From: Pyrus communis | Taxonomy: Eukaryota; Streptophyta; Magnoliopsida; Rosales; Rosaceae | Length of the DNA: 64,000 bases | Direction: 5' to 3' | Assembly (NCBI RefSeq): GCF_963583255.1 | Contig: NC_084816.1 | Span: 23,706,119-23,770,118, forward strand | Shown: positions 23,151 through 35,451 of the stretch, in pieces | Layout: every line of letters starts with the position of its first letter | How positions within the stretch are numbered: the stretch's first letter is position 1 | Notes under the pieces: generated by a model | What the model was told of the DNA's origin: nothing | Database searches by the model: none | Seen by the model: the letters and a program-made list of their open reading frames with translations, nothing else | Made by a program: the position numbers and the translations under genes

Positions 23151-24377
23151 GGTCAAATCCAATGCTTATCGATTATGGATACAAATCCGATCCTTCTACA
23201 AGTCTAGTTGACTGCTAGTCTTCATTGGCATCACTTAACCACCAATTAGACCAAACCCACTGCTGAGCTAAATGCTATTTTTTAGGTTTTATTCTGCCCG
23301 CCCCCACCCCCCCCCCCCCCCCCAAAAAAAAAAACCCAACACATGCTAAATGTGTGGGCTAAAAGCCAAACAAAAGTCAAATTCCCCAAAGGATTTAACA
23401 CAGAAAATGGTGTGGGCACCACCAGCAAGACCCCACCCACATGGGCATGTCTTCCAGGATTTATTGAATCCAACGACTGAGATCGAATATAATCAAATCT
23501 AACAGTAAAAAAAAGATCTAACGGCCCAAATTCAAATCACATGCTTATCGATTATTTAAAAAAAAAAAGCATTTAGAGCATAAACGTAAAACTTTCCTAG
23601 AAGTTAGATGACATAAGCATGCTGACCCTATGGGAAAAGGATAAGAAAAAGGAAGTAGTTTTTCCTTCCTTTGTAGAACTTGATTCTTACATCTAGATGG
23701 AATACAAACGGAACGAATATAACCCTACAATCCTAGCCTTTCATTCCATGTTATCCCCACATAACACGTCAAATGTGAAGTGAAAGTTCGTTCACATAAA
23801 CGAAACTACAAACTTTACAAGTCCTTCTCAATAAATTACTTATTCCTGAAGAATTCGTAAATTTTGTTTCAACAATTGGTGTTAAGTTCATTCGTGATCT
23901 GCTTTGTCATCACTCACGGCTCACGAGGTAGAAAAATGTATGATTCCTGTAGTTACAAAGGGTTAGTTTCTTTATTGATCATATTTTGACACTCAAATAG
24001 AATCCAATCCCGTATATATGCTCTCATATATACGCTGATGTTCGTGTTTCCGGATGTCACATTTCCTTCTCATAGTCTAATAATTTTTTGGTGACCCCAT
24101 CACATCACTACGTCGATGTTACAAATTCAATTTGGTTGAACACATAAACCACTGACACGGTCCATAAAGTATCATTCATGTTGCCCACCATATCATAACA
24201 TGTAGGATAGTCACGCGGTGTGACGAATTTCTCCGGAATCTCAAACTAAGTTGTCAAAAGTTGTCGTGGGAACCAGATATAAATTTATACATTAGTCGCT
24301 TGCTATATGCATATGCTTTGTTATAGTGGTACTTTTTAGATTCCAATTTCCTCATAATATAGGGTGCCTAAAGTAAA

Positions 24378-24541
24378 AAAGTTGCCAAAAAGACTCCCCT
24401 CTTTGCAAAGGTCGGAGAGGAGAGACGTTTATCGTACGCAGTCTTACTTTTGCTTTGTAAAGAGACTGTTTTCATGACTCGAACCTGTGACCTTTCGATC
24501 ATAAATAAGCAAATTTTTCGTTATGCCAAGACTCGATCCCT
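24378..24541 (-). mobile_element. Au-type SINE, inverted and diverged
   Basis: On the minus strand it reads 'gatcgaaaggtcacaggttcgag' (B box), 'gaaaacagtctctttacaaagc', 'aagactgcgtacgataaac' and a degraded tail, the same order as the Au SINE at 13077. The flanks share 'cctaaagt' (left about 24366, right about 24554), a possible decayed target-site duplication. Confidence 0.7.
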
Positions 24542-24700
24542 TAAAAAAGGAGTACCTAAAGTGATTGAGAATATGATCCCAAAATTTGACGAAGTACTTT
24601 TCTCTTTAGATAAGAAACGACGGAGCAATAGGGTAAAGATGTCTGAAAAATGACTAGCTATCTGGGATTCTTACCCCAACCATGACTCCTTTATAGAATG

Positions 24701-24710
24701 TATATAAATA
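24701..24710 (+). promoter_or_regulatory. TATA box of the small gene at 24779
   Basis: The sequence 'tatataaata' lies 69 nt before the ATG. This is a classic plant TATA context followed by a C-rich stretch where transcription could begin. Confidence 0.65.
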
Positions 24711-24778
24711 CCCCCTTCTATGTTCTTTAGAAAATCACTCTCAGTTTTCACAACTTGATCACATATTCATATTACTTG

Positions 24779-25171
24779 ATGGAAAAGAATGGAAATAATT
24801 CTGCTGCATCAGATTCAAAGGGAGTGTGTGAGAAACTCTTCAGCGCCATCACAGTTTCTCCTGCATATCGAGCAATTCGCCGAGCCGTGCCTTTTCCACA
24901 AGAACCTAAAGCTGCCTCCCATGCTAGTAGCAGCGATGCTCCACAACCACAACCCAAGAAGTCAGCTGAATCAGCACCGGTAGTGATTCAGATTCCAATC
25001 ACGTCTGAAAAAAAGAACTCTCAAGTTAAGGAGGGCAAGCATGAAACACAGAACTCTCAAGTTGGGAATATTGAAGATCAAGGAGGATTGGATATTAACG
25101 ACAGAGTTTCGAAGTATATTCGTGATATGAAGAAGAAGTTCAAATCGACGCCATCGAATATTGGTAGTTGA
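24779..25171 (+). CDS. Unrecognised small hydrophilic protein
   Basis: Single open frame of 130 aa (MEKNGNNSAASDSKG...). The N-terminal third has FSAITVSPAYRAIRRAVPF. The middle is rich in P, Q, S and A and probably disordered. The C-terminus has a basic helix, DINDRVSKYIRDMKKKFKS. I know of small plant proteins with similar acidic-then-basic endings but cannot name this family. A TATA box stands 69 nt upstream and there is no sign of an intron, membrane segment or signal peptide. The frame is the longest in a 7-kb stretch, and its codon use looks coding. Function unknown. Confidence 0.65.
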   Translation: MEKNGNNSAASDSKGVCEKLFSAITVSPAYRAIRRAVPFPQEPKAASHASSSDAPQPQPKKSAESAPVVIQIPITSEKKNSQVKEGKHETQNSQVGNIEDQGGLDINDRVSKYIRDMKKKFKSTPSNIGS

Positions 25172-28100
25172 AAGAATGCTTCTTTTAAGCGCGAGTAGGG
25201 GATTAATCTGTTGTTTAAACGTTTGGTTTGATGGGTTTTTCTGATTGAAATACTAATGGGGTGGTCGCGGTGGTGGTGTTGGGAAGTACGTCGTGATTTC
25301 CCAATTCTGTGTGTGCATGCTGCATGCATTACTTTAAGGATTTTGCTAAATTCACGACCTAAGCACGAGTGATGTTAGCATTTTTCTTAATTTTAATGCC
25401 TAATAAACTTACTTTGTTTAAGTTGTCCTCTCTCTCTGCTCTCTTTATCCATCTTTAAATCTGATTACATATTTAATGCTTGAGTTGGTGTTGTTTGCCA
25501 TTGAATAAGATTGCAATAAGTTGCCGTCTGATTACTCCGCACGTTTGCTTTGGCTAGCAATATGAATTGTAGTTAGCAACCGATGACGAAGCTTGTAACT
25601 CAAATAATTATAAGTATTTACTCGCTAATATTGCACCCGAGTCCTGCATTAGATTCTTCCCCTCCCAATATTATTTGTATATGAGAGAAGAAAAAAAGGG
25701 TAGAATTTTAGAGGGAAAAAGTCTAACAAGAATCCAAAACCATATAAAAACACCAAGTAAAACTAGAAAAAATGAGAAAAACTTGTGCAGAGATGCCCCA
25801 ATCATGTCGACTGTAGGGCACCTCTCACAAAAGTGAGATTTTTTTCTTCATTGTATTCAGAACATGACCTGATACACTAAGTATCATAATATAAGTAGGG
25901 AGGATGTTTTTTTTTTTTTTAAATGTCTATCTACTTGTACTATGATACTTAGTGTACCGGTCATGTTCTTAATACACTAACAAATCTCTCCAACAAAAGC
26001 ATATAACTCTCATGTATTTTTTTGCTTGTTAATCACTTGGTTTTAATTAGTGATTATTCTGTTTATTTTTCTTTTTCTTTTGACTTATACCCAGATGGTC
26101 ACTGCCACTTTTACAAAGAATGATTCCTGTGTCATCCACTATGATTCAAGCAAACTATGTTACCAAGACCACAACATAAACGTATCTTACTTTTCCCATT
26201 TTTATTTCTTTATTTATTCTTTCAAAGCAACTTACAATTGGATTGAATTTTTTTGTTTGTTTTTTATTTGCACATTTACATTTGCATTTATTTGTATTAG
26301 TCACTAATTTTAGTTAGCAACAATACTAGGAGGTGGAATCCAACCTCTAAGCGTTGGGATGAATGCTCTTAAAACAATTGGAATGCAGCTGTATTATTCG
26401 CCTAAGTTTATAAATGAGAATTCTACTTGAATTTCTAAACCAACATGTAATATTCCAAACCCAAATCTCTAAATCCAATTTGGGAATTGGGATTTGCCAA
26501 AAGAAATCTATTGAATAGATCCTACCCTGGGACGGGGAACAAGGACGGCGCAGTAGGACCTAAAAAAGAGGATGGCGCGTGCTTTGGATCTAATTGAGTC
26601 TAATACTACACTTTTTAGATAGTTATAGTATCATTTATATTATCTCTTTAATAGAGATAAAATTCGTTAACACATACAAATAATGATAAAATTATATGTT
26701 AAGAGTAATATTTTTGCTTTTAAATTTACAGAACATATGTTTGAAAACGAGTAACAAGTAAAATACAAACTCGCAAAACTTTAACTAAAAAGAAAGATCC
26801 CGTGCATGTTTGACACACATCTTGGATCGAGTTTTTCAAACTCGAAAACGATTTTAGAATTTTTATCAAGAAATTGGATTTTGCTAAGGCCCTGGGCACT
26901 TGAGCTTTCAATTCTAAATGGTTTTTGAGTTTAAAAACTGGATCCAAGATGGATCGGAAACAGGCCCGGTCGAATTTGGTACCTTTCTCAAAAAGCGTTT
27001 TTCATTTTGAGAAACGGACTGGAAACGTTTTCCGCGGTTGAAAACACGTAACGCATTTTCAGAAACAGCCGTTTCCGTTTCGAAGAATTTTCAGAAACCG
27101 TTTTTTCTGCTTCTGATCGACGCGAGCCATCTGCTAGCTGCTCCCTCAGCTCTCAGCTAGTTCTCTCTCATCTGTCTTCTCCTCTGCTACCTGGGTCATC
27201 CTCCTCCAAGGTAATTTTATTCTACTTTTTTGTGATTTTCTCAGCGATTGTCTGCTGGGTTTTAATTTGTGCTCTGAAATTCGTGAAATTTATTGTGGTT
27301 TCGTAATGGGTTTGCTGAAATTTCTTCGTTCGTATGGAAAATCTGTGCATAAATTTCTTCATTCGTAATGGGTATCCTGTTTTCTGAGATGAATTCTCTG
27401 TTTTTAGGTGTATAAAACGCAATGCTTTTTAGTTGCTTACAATGTGTTTGTGAAAATTCCTCTTAGACATAAAGCCTAGAGGCCAATTTTACTTTTGGGA
27501 CGACTAAAACACCCCGACAACTTATACAAAAATACTTCAAGAGCTCAATTGGGTTCGAAACTTATTGAGTTTGAAGTGTTTTTCTCCGAAGTGAATATGT
27601 TATCGAGGGTCTACTTGTGAATTTTTTAGTGAATAGTGAGCAAAATGCTGTCGATTTACTGACCGAAGATAATGCTTTTGGCTCTGATTTGATCCGTTTG
27701 ACTCTCTTGTAGCCCATTTTTTGACATGATTATACTGTGAATCAACATTTTCATGTGTGATACTGAACTATTTTTGGTGAAAATATGGTTTAATAGTTTC
27801 ATTACTTAGTGAGATTCTCATTTACTAAGGAATATGGTTCATAGATTTAGTGCAATTCTCTGGAGTTTACTACTTTTCGGATTCCTTGCAGGGTCGTCTA
27901 GAGTAAATAGACTATCATATTACATACTCGTTTGGGGAAGCCAATTTTCTGACCGTAAAACTAAGTTGCATTTATGTGTGCTTATCGTTAGCCAAAGATT
28001 GTTGCCGGTTGTGCATTCAACATATATAGATTCTGTGGTCTGTGTGTAATGAATGAGACTTTAAATTGCCTACGGATTCAGTGGTTGATTAAAGTTACTG

Positions 28101-28208
28101 ATTGTGTTATTTAGAGGCATGTTCGTATTTTATATTTGGGGACTTTTTGTTTGTAAATACTCTGTTCTCTTTGACATTTGAGATTTGGTTATTTGTATTT
28201 GTTGTAGG
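25172..28208. other. Intergenic and 5' region of the Myb/SANT gene
   Basis: Contains one fold-back MITE (25833-25992). AT-rich DNA with no supportable ORF follows. A G+C-richer stretch at about 26990-27210 ends in 'ctccaag|gtaatt' and is a candidate 5' non-coding exon of the gene at 28209. Its intron would end at 28207. Confidence 0.5.
25833..25992. mobile_element. Fold-back MITE (best-preserved copy)
   Basis: Long inverted repeats: the left arm 'gaacatgacctgatacactaa' and following 'gtatcataatataagtag' pair with the right arm 'ctacttgtactatgatac' and 'ttagtgtaccggtcatgttc'. The outer ends carry 'gagattt...' and its complement 'aaatctctcc'. It has no ORF. This is the same family as the copies at 15629, 17103, 32693, 37639 and 46020. 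Confidence 0.75.
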
Positions 28209-29210
28209 ATGAGCTCAAACCAAGATGAAGATGTCGCCAGTTGGCCAGTGACGGTCGAGAAACATTTTATTCACTTGTTGCATGAAGAGAGGAAAAAAAG
28301 GCTGAAAGGCTCAACTGTGGATAAGAATGCATGGGATGCAATAGAAGATGAGTTTTTTATCAAATTTGGCAAACGATACACACGTGAAAAATTGAAGGCA
28401 AAGTACAATCGCTTGCGCAAGATATACCGTGAGTTTGCAAAGCTTGTGGCTCATACGGGGATGTGTTGGGACCCTGAGACCGACAAGGTACATGCATCTG
28501 AAGAAGTTTGGGAGTCCTACCTTAAGGTATGTATGATTTTGTGAAATTTTACAACTGAACTGTTTTGCAGTCTTGTAATATGCTATGCAGCTCTAACTCA
28601 TGTGCTAAACATGCAGAAAAACAAGTTTGCTAGTCGCTTTCGTAGAAAGGGATGCCCGGAGTATCAAGTGCTCAGAGAGATCTTCAGCCACATACCTTCT
28701 ACTGGACAAATGCATTCTGGATCCACTGCATCTCCTCCAAACTCTGATGTCGAGAGAGGCTTAGAGTCCGAGTTTCCCAGCTCCGGGGCACGCACTAGCC
28801 CTGATACTGAAGGCGGCATAGATACTAAAAATAAAGGAGACGAAGGTACTAGCAAGACCCAAAAGCGCCGTCCTTTAAGTCCCCCAGGTTATTGCCGCAC
28901 AAGAAAGGAATCAAAGACATCGAAGGCGGCCAAGCTAGGTGATGGAGTGGATGTATGCGCAGTATCTCCAGATGCCGAAACTGAATCTTCGTTACCAAAG
29001 GTTGAATGCAGAAAGAAGAACGATTTTTCATCCTCTTTTAGAGAATTGGCCTCGATTGAAGATTGTATGGAAATACTCGAGGCTATGGAGGATTTGGATG
29101 ACGCTGCCTATGTTAGAGCTTGTGAGAGGTTTACGAGTTCGGATTGGAGGAGGATGTTCATGAAGATGTCTGATGCAAGGAAAAGAATGTGGCTGTATAG
29201 CCTAAAGTAA
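28209..29210 (+). CDS. Myb/SANT-like DNA-binding protein (LIMYB-like)
   Basis: Two coding exons, 28209-28526 and 28617-29210, give 303 aa. Residues about 12-106 form a Myb/SANT-like domain of the Myb_DNA-bind_3 type. It shows W12, HFIHLLHEE, AWDAIEDEF, FGKRYTREKLKAKYNRLRKIY, GMCWDPETDKV and VWESYLK. A link follows with FRRKGCPEYQVLREIF, then a Ser/Pro-rich region with basic KRRPLSPP and RTRKESKTSK blocks (possible nuclear signals), and a helical C-terminus (SIEDCMEILEAMEDLDDAAYV). This layout matches plant 'L10-interacting MYB domain-containing protein-like' genes. LIMYB itself is a nuclear repressor of ribosomal-protein genes in antiviral signalling downstream of NIK1. Whether this copy does that is unknown. 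The ATG is 1 nt after a clean acceptor, so a 5' UTR intron is likely. The domain is related to Harbinger ORF1 proteins, but this gene is intact and has no terminal repeats nearby. Confidence 0.85.
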
Positions 29211-31567
29211 GTTTTTGGTAATGATATAGAATTTTCTTTAGGACAAGTGCTATAAGAAGTGCTAATTTTTATACTTTCCACTTTTGTTTTAACTTTATGA
29301 GTGGCAATTTCTCTCTTCCGGTCATGTTTCAACATATTTTATGTAACTTCACATTTAATGACGGCAATGTGATTTTTTTGGACGGAAAATTTAGAAAGAA
29401 TGTGTAAACATGATGGTATGAGAATTGGCTATTTATAATTGTTCAAGAAGAAAATCGATGAATATGAAAATTTATGCAGAAAAGAAAAGAAATACTATAA
29501 AACAACATATTGGCCCGAGGACGTTTCCGAAAGCAATTTGCAAATAAGGGTCCAAACATACCAATATTTAAGTTAATTTTTCTCTAGCATCACTAAATAC
29601 ACACTCACCTCTCTCCTCCACTCCTCTTCTGCAACTTTTTATTAGAACCAAAATGTGATAGTACAATTTTTTGAGAACCAAAATGTAATTGTACAATTTT
29701 TTGAGAACCAAAATGTAATTGTATAGAGAGCGAGTGGCTAATGTGCAATTTTGGATGAATCGATTCGGCTCCGTGTTGAAAAGTACAATTTTTTGAGAAC
29801 CAAAATGTAATTATACAGAGAGTTGGTGTGGCTAATGTGCAATTTTGTATGAATCGACTCAGCTCCGCGTCGAAACGCTTGCATTCTCGTACACAGAGTT
29901 GGTGTGTCTATTTCCCACACCATCAGATCCGCCGGGAACCGCCGACGCCGAGTCAGTCTGAAATTCCCCAGGTGGGTAAGCTCTCTCTCTCTCTCTCGTG
30001 TTAAAGCTTTAATCTTTGAAACTGAAACTATCAAACCTGCAACAATGGCGACCAATGCACCACTCACTCTCCCTCTCGGATGCTCTGATCTCCGCCTTAT
30101 ATACCCGATATCGATGGCCACCGTTTATTTTCATCAGATTCCCCCAACCCACTTTTCGAATTTCAGCCCCAACAACTCACCACAACCCTTCTAGTTATCT
30201 CTCTCTCTCTAAACTTCTTGTGAGGATACGATTACATTTGGGTTTGGTTTGATTTTAAAATATACTTTTAACGTTTTAGACTTTGAGATAATTAATTTTA
30301 TGTATGGTTGAACTTGATCGGAAGACTGGTGCAAAACCGATTGTGAGGATACGATTACATTTGGGTTTGGTTTGATTTTAAATTATACTTTTAACGTTTT
30401 AGACTTTGAGATAATTAATTTTATGTATGGTTGAACTTGATCGGAAGACTGGTGCAAAACCGAGCGCAGTATCGTTCTAGGATCATACAGCCGATACAGC
30501 CGATCCCATCAGCGAGATAAAGCTTGGTTGTTGTTGTTGTATGGTTGAACTTGATCAATCAAACTACTTGCAATTAGATTTTGTGTTGTGATATATTTTG
30601 TGTTTCATGGACTTTAGCAGTCCTAATTGAACTAGTTATGAAGTTTTAGACTTTGTGCTTTTTAATCTCAACTGAACAACTTGTGTGTAGATTGTGTGTT
30701 GTGATATTCTTATGAGGCTTATGTACCTCTTCTGCATTAGTTTCCCACCCTTTGGCAGTCCCGTAGAACTTATGCCATGTCCTGAATATCATGTGTTTTC
30801 GAGACCGATGAATCATTCGTGTTGCACCATTGCGGTGGACTGCGAATTTTCGAAATGTATTGTTCTTTTTGCTTCCTTTCTTTTCCTTGTAATGCCATCG
30901 CCAGCTCAACCTCCACAGCTAAAATAGGAATTAGTATAGTAATTGTTTTAGATTGTAGTCGATGTTTGCGACAGCGTCTTGTTTTTTGCGTTAGACTTTC
31001 TGAATTTCAAACTGAGTTTTGTTACTAATCCAGTATATATGCATCTCTTGTTCCTGTGAGCATGTATATAGGTGTTTATCTGCATGGATGTTTTATGTTT
31101 ACTTCATAGGCCGCACCGGAGCAGTAACTACATGTTTTTAGGTTTTTCTTAGCTAACTGATCATAAGCATGTGTTCAACAGTCCTCATGAAATATTCTCA
31201 GCACAAATGGGCTTTGCAGTAAATAGCACACTCGTGAAGTTCCTAGTGTTTTCTTGTTGTATAAGGGAAATTTCATATTTGTGCAGTCTTTGGTAAAACA
31301 GAATAATCACGTTAGCCGGGCCCTAAGCACTTCATACTTCACCCGTTCCTACCAGGACTGAGCCGACAACCACTGCCTACCATCCGACAGACGACTAAAG
31401 TAAGTTTTGTTGTCCTCCTAATTTTTTGTTTTTGCTCTGTTTGTCAATTTAATTTTTCCTAATTTAACAGCTCAGGTTTTGAAAGCCTCATTGAAGTCTC
31501 AATTGGTTTTTGCATCAAACCTCGAAGTCTATTTGGAGAAGCTCAATCTGATTTTTGGTTGGAACAA
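29211..31567. other. Intergenic and 5' region of the ARL2-like gene
   Basis: About 29645-29830 has repeats of a 31-bp unit ('gaaccaaaatgtaattgtacaattttttga'-like). A 123-bp tandem duplication lies at 30218-30463. Near 31395 a donor-like 'aaa|gtaagt' and an acceptor 'tttaacag' at 31470 suggest an intron in the 5' UTR of the ARL2-like ORF. No other gene was seen. Confidence 0.5.
30218..30463. repeat. 123-bp tandem duplication
   Basis: Two adjacent copies (30218-30340 and 30341-30463) begin 'ttgtgaggatacgattac' and end 'ggtgcaaaaccga'. They are nearly identical ('aaaatatact' versus 'aaattatact'). A further partial copy of 'gtatggttgaacttgatc' occurs at about 30540. Confidence 0.95.
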
Positions 31568-32125
31568 ATGGGGCTTCTCAGCATTATTCGAAAGATTAAA
31601 AGGAAGGAAAAAGAAATACGTATACTCATGGTTGGGCTTGACAATTCCGGCAAGACAACCATTGTGCTGAGAATTAATGGAGAGGACACCAGTGTTGTCA
31701 GTCCCACACTCGGCTTCAACATCAAGACCATCATTTACCAAAAGTATACCCTCAATATATGGGATGTCGGGGGCCAGAAAACAATAAGATCGTACTGGAG
31801 AAACTATTTCGAGCAAACTGATGGTCTGGTATGGGTAGTTGACAGTTCAGATCTTAGAAGGTTAGAAGACTGCAAAGCGGAACTCGACAATCTTTTGAAG
31901 GAGGAGAGGCTTTCTGGATCATCCTTGTTGATACTAGCAAATAAGCAGGACATAAAAGGTGCCCTTACTCCGGAAGAAATTGCCAAGGTTTTGAACTTGG
32001 AGGCTATGGATAAAACTCGGCACTGGCAAATTGTCGGCTGCAGTGCATTCACCGGTGAGGGACTGCTTGAGGGATTCGATTGGTTGGTCCAAGACATTGC
32101 CTCTCGGATCTATGTTCTTGATTAG
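31568..32125 (+). CDS. ARL2/TITAN5-like small GTPase, intronless
   Basis: Single-exon ORF of 185 aa starting [16 protein letters not shown]. All G motifs are intact: G1 GLDNSGKT (23-30), switch I T47, switch II WDVGGQ (65-70), G4 NKQD (125-128) and G5 CSA. Gly2 is present as in ARF-like proteins. Sequence and length match plant ARL2 (Arabidopsis TITAN5), which works with tubulin-folding cofactors and is needed for microtubule organisation and embryo development. The ATG at 31568 is chosen because it gives the family N-terminus. The upstream in-frame reading has no other ATG. As I recall, plant TTN5 genes have several introns, so this uninterrupted ORF suggests a retrocopy that stayed intact. 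A possible 5' UTR intron argues that it is expressed. Confidence 0.9.
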   Translation: MGLLSIIRKIKRKEKEIRILMVGLDNSGKTTIVLRINGEDTSVVSPTLGFNIKTIIYQKYTLNIWDVGGQKTIRSYWRNYFEQTDGLVWVVDSSDLRRLEDCKAELDNLLKEERLSGSSLLILANKQDIKGALTPEEIAKVLNLEAMDKTRHWQIVGCSAFTGEGLLEGFDWLVQDIASRIYVLD

Positions 32126-35100
32126 TGCCAATTTTATGTCACTGGAAGGTAATGGGGATCACAATCCATGGATTGGCAGAATATGTTTCTTCAATTTGTT
32201 TTAGCAACGGAAGAACCCAAACGGAATCTTGAAGTGATCGGAAAGCAACAGCAAGACCGCGCTGTAATGAATGTCGCGAGACAAGCTATGTTTACATTTA
32301 TATTATGTTGTCGACGTATTGGCCTGTTTGTGATTGTTTCTCACTAAGAGTTTTTATGAGACAATGTGTGTTTTAGTCAATGAGACGATGCTGTGTAGTA
32401 GTTCAAACGAGTGATTAGCATCATATTAACTTATTAACCGTTTAACGCTTGAGCGATATCTTAATTTATATAGTTTGGCAATGTGGAGATGAAAAATACG
32501 TCAATATGACCAAGCCGACCAACTGGACATTCCAACAACCCTAAAAGGTCGCATGGGTAAGCTCTTATGGGCTTTAACAATGATTTACGAGAACATAATT
32601 GGATTTTTCTATTTGGCCCACTCTGTTTGTTGCTTCAGTAGTGGACCCCATCTGTCATTTAGTGCACGAAGCTTCTATAGTCTTCTAAATGCGTAGAGAT
32701 TTTTTTAATCTGTCGGAAATATGGATTGATGCACCATATATAATTATACAAGCGGTGACATATTTGTAATTTTTTTTCTCTACTTGTATATTTACATGTG
32801 ATGTAGATCTGTGTTCTAAATACATTGACAAATCTCTTCCAAACGCGAGAGCGGAGGTCCAGTTGGGCCCGTCTAACTTTATGGACTGATGGTTACTATG
32901 AAATGGAGCTGCCATTCTTTGGTTCACTAGAGAAATTACAAGTGGTTTCTGCACACTCGTTTCATCTTTTGTACATCTTATTTGATATTAGTGTCACATT
33001 GCATGCGACTGATGAATATATCTTTTATAATAATGTATTATGAATAAAATGTGTCATTTATGCGATGAATTGTCCTTTTGGTTAGGACATTATTTCTTCT
33101 ATTCAACTCAATTTATCTCGAGTTCAAACTCTCTGATAACTTCGAGTAATAACATCGCCAATAATAATAATATAAACCAATACTATAATGTAAATAAAGC
33201 TATGATTAATTTAGAATTTGGGATTTGTCATGCTTTTGAATATCTTTCGTGATGGCGTAAGAGGGTGTTACACCATGACCATGCTTTCTTATTCCATTGC
33301 CTTTGTTTAATCTTGGATGACACCTACACCTACAAAATTCAACTTACTAATTAATTAATTCGACTTCTTGTTTTCTTCTCTCGTTTCTGCTTCCTAATTT
33401 TGAATTATTTCGTTGACTGTTGTGCATTATACAGCTAGCTAAGCCGCCTTCTGTAAGAAACTTCTCATTGTATATTCCATATGCCATACTTTTCTATTTG
33501 TTAAATAATGACCTTCATTTATTATTAAAGCGCTTTTTTTTACGGTGTAAAAGCACTTATTTGATTGCATATCAAACAAGTGTTACTGACAAAAGTGCTA
33601 CTGAGTAAAAGCGTTTTATAAAAAAACATATATAATCGTGCTTTATATACCTGAATCATTTTTTTTAATTGTCACACCATCACTTGATGTAATAATCCAC
33701 TGATAGATTCACTCCATCCTTCTTTAAGCAATATATACACCCCATCTACATATTTGAGAATTAATAACACACACACACATATATAATACATACCCTTAAC
33801 TATTTACAAAAACATATAGAATGAGCATGGCCTTCTACATCCTTGTCTTTTCAGGACTTCTTTGGTCATGCCTAATGTTTAGGGGGAGACAATTGACCTA
33901 ATTGGGGTCATATCATTCCAATGCCCTCTCCTTCCTTCCATTAGTCATCTCAAATTGCCATTATAACATATGTGACACATAAGAATTTCCTCACGTTTAA
34001 CTCTTTATTAAAACATTAGCAGTCCGAGTATTTAGGCAAACGACGGTGCCGTTCTATGTAGGGTATGAACTTTTCAATTGCTCAGAACAGGTGAAGACGT
34101 AGATTGCTTTGTTATCTGTAATCCAGGATCTGATGTGTAGTTTAGCTCGCCTAATTTTCTATGACTTGAAACAAGTTTTCTCCCTTAGGTTGTAATCATT
34201 TTCATCACTAATATATTGTAATTTTTTCCTATAAAAACTGCTAATTAAGAATCGGATTAACATAAAATGAGTAAATGACAGTGTACAATGTGATTAAGGT
34301 AACTAATAGCCTGACTAGTGTGGTAACACTAACTAAACACCGACCTATGCTAATAAGTTTGGTAATACTTTTGGTTATTTGGCTAAACAATGTTGTATTT
34401 ATTTTTTTGACAAACGATAGCATTAGTGGGTTAAATTGTTAAATGCTAAGGGGAGGATGATCAGTGGGATCAAATCTGCACTAGAGTGCATAAGCATTAT
34501 CGCTTTTTGCCACTGCGATAAAAAGCAATTGCAATAACATTATACTTTTGAGCTTATTGATTATGTTTAATGTAATGATGGAGTATTTGCTCTAACTTGA
34601 AAGGGAAAGAGTATTGCCCGGTGGAAAGGGGGAAAAGGCATTGCTTGCTTCAAATTGAAATCTTCATCCAACTTGGCTCATAAATAAATATATGATTAAT
34701 TAATAATGCTTTTGGCAAATACTTGATGTGCATGGCATTTGTGTTTTCCTCAAAAGCGTTCCCTCACTTGCTGAGCCAGGTCAAACATGCATATGTGAAT
34801 TAAGAATATCTCAAAATGTGTATCAAAAGTAAAGAAAATCAAATTCACTAAAATAGTAATATTTAAATAAAGTTCAATTTATACAGATGAGTGTGTAGTC
34901 AAGTTGGTCAGAGCAGTGTTATTCATACACTAATTTTTACTTCTTACACACTTTTCAATTTTCAGCTATCGGATCGAATAAATTTAATATCAATAGCAAA
35001 AAATTAACAAGAACCTAAAAAAGATACAAATGAGTGTGTGAATAGCAGTTTTTACGATGAACTAGCAGATTGCTGAATAAAAAACCTCATAATTAGGGGA

Positions 35101-35167
35101 TCTCAATGAATTTGCTGAATAGAAAACAAATTCTTTAATTTTTGTTAACTTAATTTGTTTGGTGTAA
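32126..35167. other. Intergenic, one MITE, no gene seen
   Basis: 3' flank of the ARL2-like gene and AT-rich DNA. Apart from the fold-back MITE at 32693-32841 I see only short chance ORFs and simple repeats. Confidence 0.6.
32693..32841. mobile_element. Fold-back MITE
   Basis: The left arm 'gtagagattttttt...tctgtcggaaatatggattgatgcacc' is the inverted relative of the right arm 'gatgtagatctgtgttctaaatacattgacaaatctcttc'. The centre is 'ttatacaag...cttgtatatt'. No ORF. Confidence 0.6.
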
Positions 35168-35451
35168 TGTGACATCTCACATCGCCCAAGGGAGTGATCC
35201 TTATATGTATATTCCCATCCTTACCTAGCACGAGGCCTTTTGGGAGCTCACTGGCTTCGTTTTCCGTAGAAACTCCGAAGTTAAGCGAGAAGGGGGCTAG
35301 AGCAATCCCATGATGGGTGACCCACTGGGAAGTTGCTCGTGAGTTCCCAAAAACAAAACCGTGAGGGAATGGTAAGCCCAAAGCGGACAATATCGTGCTA
35401 GGGTGGTGGAGCGGGCCCGGGAAGTGATCCGCCCCGGGCCAGGATGTGACA
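35168..35451 (+). mobile_element. Cassandra TRIM solo LTR
   Basis: This is a 284-bp LTR starting TGTGACATC and ending GATGTGACA, flanked by a perfect 5-bp duplication TGTAA (35163-35167 and 35452-35456). Inside is a 5S-rRNA-like promoter core: 'actccgaagttaagcg' (about 35272-35287) and 'gatgggtgacc' (35312-35322), followed by 'cactgggaag'. The embedded 5S sequence is the defining trait of Cassandra, a TRIM transcribed by RNA polymerase III. The solo state reflects LTR-LTR recombination. Confidence 0.95.

Larger units (their letters stand above)
20472..24778. other. Intergenic, repeats only
   Basis: Holds the SP1 3' UTR, a SINE-like repeat, a hAT transposase remnant and an inverted Au SINE (separate entries). 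It also has a C-rich run followed by A-rich sequence at about 23304-23333. I see no convincing gene in the rest. Confidence 0.6.

Noticed and set aside
23304..23335. C-rich homopolymer followed by A-rich sequence as a functional element
   Set aside because: Simple sequence; likely slippage, and prone to assembly error.
26050..26307. 85-aa hydrophobic ORF
   Set aside because: F/I/L-rich reading of T-rich DNA with no motif or splice context.
35272..35340. 5S rRNA gene
   Set aside because: Only the promoter core and adjacent bases match, inside an LTR with TG/CA ends and a target-site duplication. It is a Cassandra element, not a 5S gene.
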